A program made the position numbers and the translations under genes. A DNA stretch of 64,000 bases, taken from assembly GCA_009617715.1 (NCBI GenBank), contig VTFK01000111.1:1240001-1304000 (forward strand), given 5' to 3'. Origin of the DNA: Plectrocnemia conspersa. Its lineage: Eukaryota; Arthropoda; Insecta; Trichoptera; Polycentropodidae. How positions within the stretch are numbered: the first letter of the stretch is position 1; each line of letters opens with the position of its first letter. A model generated the notes under the pieces. The model was not told where the DNA came from. It saw nothing but the letters and a program-made list of their open reading frames with translations, and searched no databases. Shown here one piece after another: positions 59,205 to 64,000 of this stretch.

Positions 59205-60490
59205 ATTATTTTTGAGAAGGCATTCGATAAAGTTAATCATGATTTACTTTTGAAAAAATTATCTAATTTTGGGTTTTCCGAAGGTTTTATAAAGTTATTC
59301 TCAAATTATTTGATCAATAGATATCAGTTCGTCAAGTATAAAAACTCTTTTTCAGAACGATATAAGACCTCTACTGGAGTACCTCAAGGATCTAACTTGG
59401 GTCCATTGCTGTTTCTATTGTTCTTTAATGACATTGTGGCGACCACACAAATAAGTCCAGATTTCTCATTGTTGATGACCGTGACCAAAAACGTTGTTAT
59501 TAACAATGAGACAAATATCAAGGCACAAGAGGGATTTCTTTTGACCACACAACACGAGTCGTTAAGAGAATCCCTTTTGTGACAAAACGGTACGAACGGA
59601 CGCAATCAATCACGATTTCTCGAGTTCTACGAAGCGACTGCAGCGATTGGCCAGCAAGCATGCAACTTCTAAAGGATATAAGCCTGGGCTCCGATGAGGA
59701 GAGGGCAGACGGCTGAGGCACCAGACAAGAGACGGCCCAGACAGCAGAGCCAGCGACGCAGACGACCAGAGAGCCAAGATCTACCAGCAGCTACGCGCCC
59801 TTACCGACACATTTGAATATCACATCCGACACTCGCCGCACGTAGCTACAAGAGCCCATAGCATCATCTACGGCCATCACTACCTGCGCCACGTTCATCT
59901 TCATTGCGAGAAACGTCACGCCGTAATCGTCTATTTGTCACATGTAAATATCACTTAATAAAGCAATTCATCTAGATTCACACTAGTCTCATTGGCCGCG
60001 AGGTCAACCACCTCCTAGGGCTACGCCCCCTAAAACATAGAAACAACAATGCATCATTCAAATTTTTTATTATATGCAGATGATTTGAAAATTTTCAAGT
60101 AAGTACAGTCGATTTCAGATTCCCTTGACCTGCAGGAGGATCTCAATTCTTTATGGATGTGGGCTTGCTGTAACCAATTGCCTTTCAATGTAAAAAAATG
60201 TCACACAATTTAATTTTCACGGACATTGATGCCTTCTTTTACAAAGGATTTAGGTGTGACTTTCGAAGAACGTTGGATATTATTATTTAGATTCCAGGCG
60301 TAATGAGTCAATGTAATAAATTGAAGCTGGAAAAGGTACAGAGTAAATTCCTTTGATATTTATACTTGAAAGAATACGGGTATTATCCATTCTTGTTTAA
60401 TTTATTGCAATATATTTTATACTTTTGGCAATCGTGACGCATTAGGTTAACCTGTCAGGTCACGATGGTCATAATATTAATCAATAAAAA
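59205..60490 (+). pseudogene. LINE family 2, copy 3, split by an LTR-like insertion
   Basis: Coding begins with EKAFDKVNHDLLLKKLSNFG and continues to TGVPQGSNLGPLLFLLFFND at about 59430. After the insertion, the frame resumes with TTTTTATTATATGCAGATGA (IICR/YADD region) at about 60066, and the 3' end GTTAACCTGTCAGGTCACGA lies near 60440. It follows copy 2 directly in the same direction. Stops show it is inactive. Confidence 0.8.
59435..60034 (+). repeat. LTR-like element, family C, copy 2, inserted in a LINE
   Basis: The 600-bp insert starts TGTGGCGACCACACAAATAA and ends CGCCCCCTAAA. ACAT is found on each side (59431-59434 and 60035-60038), compatible with a 4-bp target duplication. GGATATAAGCC (about 59676) and AATAAAGC (about 59957) could be the promoter and polyadenylation parts of an LTR. 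The 3' end is not the usual CA, so the right boundary is provisional. Confidence 0.65.
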
Positions 60491-60499
60491 AAATTTAAT

Positions 60500-60819
60500 A
60501 GTTTATTTTTATGGAAATTTTTTTTTAGTGAGAAAATTACAAAATTATTGATCTTTAATTTTTATCAAATCATTTTGCAGCTCTCGAAATTATGTTAATG
60601 TGAGTTAGCTTATTTTTGCTTTTTATATTGTATTACAATCAGTCCTTGAGGTATGAAAATAAATATTAATGGTATATGTTTTATGTTCATTGTATATATT
60701 ATTTATTTCTTCTTAATCAATATATGGAACATTAATGAGGATGAGTTGAATGCATTTTTTATATGTAGCAATAATTTTGAGTGCATTCATTGAAAGCATT
60801 TTAATAGCAAAGCTGAACT
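60500..60819. other. Upstream of the gustatory receptor gene
   Basis: AT-rich. It must hold the receptor promoter, but no motif is evident. Confidence 0.3.
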
Positions 60820-62056
60820 ATGGGAGAAGCACGTCTCATCACCATCTTAACATTGATCTATAAGTTTAATTCAATATTTGGATTAATTTATAAACCTCTC
60901 AGTTATAAAAACATATTGTATCCATTTACACTGTTTGTATTGTATATTTTACAAAGTACCTATCGTGAATTTTTGTTTGTACAAAGCCTATCACGTGCTA
61001 AAGACATTGATAAGTTTTTCTTGATTGTTAATTCATTGATATCCACGAGCCTCCATTATATACCTTTATCGGCTTGGTTCATTTCGATTATAATCGGAAC
61101 AAGAGTGTCCTGTAATATGATCTCGAATAATGTAAAAATTGATCAAGAATTAAAAGAATTTGGTAATAAAAAGTTAATATCAGCAATTATATTGTTGTAC
61201 GGAAGTGCTTTTATTGTTTTATTTCTATATGCATTATGGATTCAGATATATTTCTTTAAAAATGTAAAGTTATCACTATTAGGTATCTACGAAAATTTGA
61301 TAGCATTATCAATAGCGGAATTGATCAAGCTCAGATTCGTAGTGGAATCTTTGATTTCCATTTTGTACTTAAAGACGCTGAATAAAAATATTATAAACAT
61401 GTTAGATTTGAACGTGGCGTTCAAATTGCTCGAAAGGTTAAATTATAACATCAGAAAGTCTAGAGTCTTAGTGTCTATTCCGGTAAAATTATTCGGTTAT
61501 TAATACAATATAATTTATAATGTTTAATTATATGTAATATATTAATTGCAGACATTGTTTGTAATATGTACATCACTAATATACCACGGGTATTTGATAG
61601 GATATTTTATAAAATACCCTCAGGTAAATACAAATATTTTAATAACAGTTATGTATAAATATAATATATCACGTTTTAATGTTAGGATATGAAAGAATGG
61701 ACAATTTACGTCAATTTCTATATATGTATACATTGGACTTCAATTTTATTGATGATGGCATTAATGTGCGAACTCGTCAACGATCAGATTCAAGAAATGA
61801 GAAAGATTGTATTCAAAAGGATTATCTGTAGCATAGAAAGTAAATTTAAATTGCTGCATTTGTAAAATACTATAAATTATTATGTATTTTATGTATTTCA
61901 GATATGTCTAAAATTGAAATTAAGCGATACAACAACTTGATGGGAAACTTTGGATCTAATTTATCAATGGACAACATTTACTTTCTGGATTTTACGTTCA
62001 TTACATCTTATATAGGCATTTCACTTGAATTCATTGTTGTATTGATAACGTTTTAA
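60820..62056 (+). CDS. Gustatory receptor (7tm_7 family), 4 exons
   Basis: Insect chemosensory membrane protein of the gustatory receptor family, forming cation channels in taste neuron membranes. Exons: 60820-61482, 61552-61623, 61686-61839 and 61902-62056. Phases (0, 0, 1) join to give 347 residues, within the lower range for the family. Hydrophobic helices appear at about 33-45, 70-90, 118-145, 158-170 in exon 1, and further ones across exons 2-4. The end, FLDFTFITSYIGISLEFIVVLITF split over positions 324-347, matches the family's last helix with its T-Y-x-x-V-L-x-Q-F ending, here F-I-V-V-L-I-T-F, so the Gln is replaced by Thr. The three short 3' exons are the pattern usual for insect gustatory receptors. 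AATAAA lies right after the stop at 62063-62068. Ligand unknown. Confidence 0.85.
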
Positions 62057-62069
62057 GAGTGTAATAAAT

Positions 62070-63730
62070 TATACTTATTCTATTTTTTACTAAAATTAGA
62101 TACATTGTTTTTTTACGATTTTCGAAGGAAAATGGTCGTTTTTAAATATTTTTTATAAGTGGAATTTTTCCAAACATCAATTTATGTCCTATCGATTTCA
62201 ATTTGTTTTAAATTTTGTGAATTGTTCTAATTCATTTACTTAGACTTTACAGAGTGATTCAGCTGTAGTTTTGTGGTTTATTCAAGAGTTTTTTGTTCAA
62301 AAGTTTATCCTTAGATAGGTCAGCGTCTTCGTGCATCTTAAAATTACATCAGAAAAAACGGATTGCATATCAATAGTTTGGCTTTCATCTCATCAAGATA
62401 CAAATAACGTTCTTTAATTTTTTCGAATGTTCGCACTTTTCAAGAATTTTGTATTTTAACTATATCTTGGTTGAGCACTTTAACATATTGAAGTTTGAAA
62501 AAATGTCCATGACCTCCATTCTTTTCTTCCATATTCGTAACATAGCCCAGAAAGAATTGAATCAATAATGTGATGAATTCATTAACTTAAATAGAAGTGT
62601 ATAAAATTTATTTGGTGAAAAATAACGAGGATAAAAAAGCGCAGTGATAGGAACAGGTTGCTTGTTATTGATATCAATATTGAGGCGATCATCATTATTC
62701 AGGAATGAAAGAATCGGTTGATTTCTTACTGCAAAGTTTATGTTATCATCATATTTTTGTAAAGAAAATATTAAAAAAAAATAGAGAAAATTCAGATATT
62801 AGGTTAAAATTTCTAAAAGATAAAGTATGAAGTATAACAATGGTGTTTTTAACACTAAATTTAATTTATGTGAACGGTGAAACGTTGAAATTTGTATCAA
62901 CATCAATAACACCTTTTTGTAATCGCACTATGATTGTATTTAAAATATATAATGTAACACTGTTTTATATTAGTTAAAATAAAAGCACATTTAAAATACA
63001 ATGTAGTTTGATATTTATAAAATAATAAAAACTTTCCTTAAAAAATAATTCAGCATCTCAATGTCATTGATCAATTAAAAAATGCTGAAAAAATAAGTGT
63101 TTTTCGAAATTTCTAAAAATTAAGATAGTTCATATAAAAGTGATATTTAGGATTAGGATTCAAGTGGTGTAAGTTTTCAGGCAGTTAGAACCCGAAAAAG
63201 CTTCACACAGATATATAATTTATACTGGTATATGTACAATAATAAATGCGGTTGCAATTGTGAAAATAGTATGTCTCTCCGGTCTCTGGTTCGTGAGCTC
63301 ATGCTGTAAGTGTTGCTAGGTGAGTATGTGATGTATCACTTTTTTTACTGGTCCTTCGAGAATCGGAGTGATCTAATCGCGTTATTATATAGCTGTCTCC
63401 AGTACATCTTTTGGTGAAAATTTAACTTTTATAGGAGCGATCATTTAACAGTGGCAGAGGAAAAATAGTGTCTGGAAGATTGATATTAGTTATTATAATA
63501 TGATTATAATTCCAATCAATTATCACATATATGGTGTTCCTAGATTTTCCTAATCTCACAGACGAATAATTAAAATAAAATTGAGCTGGGTCATGCAGAG
63601 CGACAGTCGAACAAAGGTTCTTTTTCAAACAAATACATGAAGAAAGCGTCAATTTTGAATACCTAAGAATTTGTGAAGAATTTATGATCTTAGAGACGCA
63701 TGTCGATAAACAAAATTCTTAGTATTGATA
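62070..63730. other. Intergenic, nothing supported
   Basis: AT-rich throughout. The minus frame at 63422-63652 lacks recognisable features. Confidence 0.3.
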
Positions 63731-63734
63731 CTTT

Positions 63735-64000
63735 TCAGGGATGTCAGAGAGGGGGGGGGAGGCAAAAGTAATGTTGATATAGTTGTTTTTTTATTTTAAT
63801 ATTTCAATATAATAAGTAAGAATTGAATGAAGCACATCTAAACAAAATTTTGACTAATAGTAGAGCACAAAAATGATCACTTCTCAGGAGTTAAAAATCC
63901 ACGCCAAAAGCAATAAAATCATGTCGGCGCTGTCGCAATGGGAACGCTCGGTAATCTGCCGTTCACACTACGACTTTTAAAATAATATTACAAACTAAAT
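63735..64000. repeat. Modular non-autonomous repeat, copy 10, cut by the window edge
   Basis: A G run and CAGGGATGTCAGAG at about 63736-63762 are followed by AGTAGAGCACAAAAATGATC, CGCCAAAAGCAATAAAATC and TCTGCCGTTCACACTACGAC. The order matches copies 1 and 4. The copy continues beyond the window. Confidence 0.6.

Noticed and set aside
55336..60034. A single provirus bounded by the two family C LTR-like copies
   Set aside because: The DNA between them holds a FLYWCH exon and LINE copies and no gag/pol-like frame, and copy 2 has its own flanking ACAT. They are two separate insertions.
1..64000. tRNA, rRNA, CRISPR array or bacterial gene cluster
   Set aside because: I looked for tRNA A and B box motifs, regularly spaced short repeats and operon-like packing and saw none. 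All coding evidence is eukaryotic and split by introns.

Overview
The window is nuclear DNA from an insect: AT-rich, intron-bearing genes with GT-AG splice sites, and many degraded transposons. A fused gustatory-receptor gene, Jockey-type LINEs, piggyBac, Tigger and mariner remnants all point to an insect. I cannot fix the order. No prokaryotic gene, tRNA, rRNA or CRISPR array was seen. All exon joins below were built by hand from reading-frame phase and splice signals.

Six genes can be read end to end or nearly so. They are 4EHP/eIF4E2 (minus, about 10.9-16.0 kb), Elongin B (plus, 18.4-20.4 kb), an SV2/SLC22-like major facilitator transporter of 10 exons and 533 residues (minus, 22.8-33.8 kb), an intronless DNA primase large subunit (minus, 38.1-39.3 kb), a TMUB-type transmembrane ubiquitin-like protein of 8 exons and 426 residues (plus, 44.4-50.1 kb), and a 4-exon gustatory receptor of 347 residues (plus, 60.8-62.1 kb). 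Two further genes are partial: a terminal exon of an unrecognised gene at the left edge, and a terminal FLYWCH zinc-finger exon on the minus strand at 58.1-58.5 kb. Its upstream exons are not visible, so the receptor gene may lie inside one of its introns. Neighbouring genes share no pathway that I can see, as expected for an insect chromosome arm.

The rest is mostly repeats. A piggyBac copy with TTAA flanks and perfect 14-bp terminal inverted repeats sits in a 4EHP intron and itself carries a Tigger/pogo-like MITE. Jockey-type LINE relics lie at 36.5-37.3 and 51.2-54.3 kb. A second LINE family is at 47.0-48.7, 58.8-59.2 and 59.2-60.5 kb. An LTR-like element interrupts the last of these, and a related LTR-like copy at 55.3-56.6 kb is interrupted by an R1-type LINE with its poly(A) tail. 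A modular non-autonomous family recurs at about ten places, including four transporter introns. A 200-bp LTR-like family recurs five times.

The observations most worth following are the modular repeat family, the nested insertions, a perfect 23-bp hairpin in a transporter intron, the intronless and divergent primase subunit with its iron-sulphur cysteines kept, and two GC-rich exon-like islands with no identified gene. I did not find a clearly new multi-gene system.
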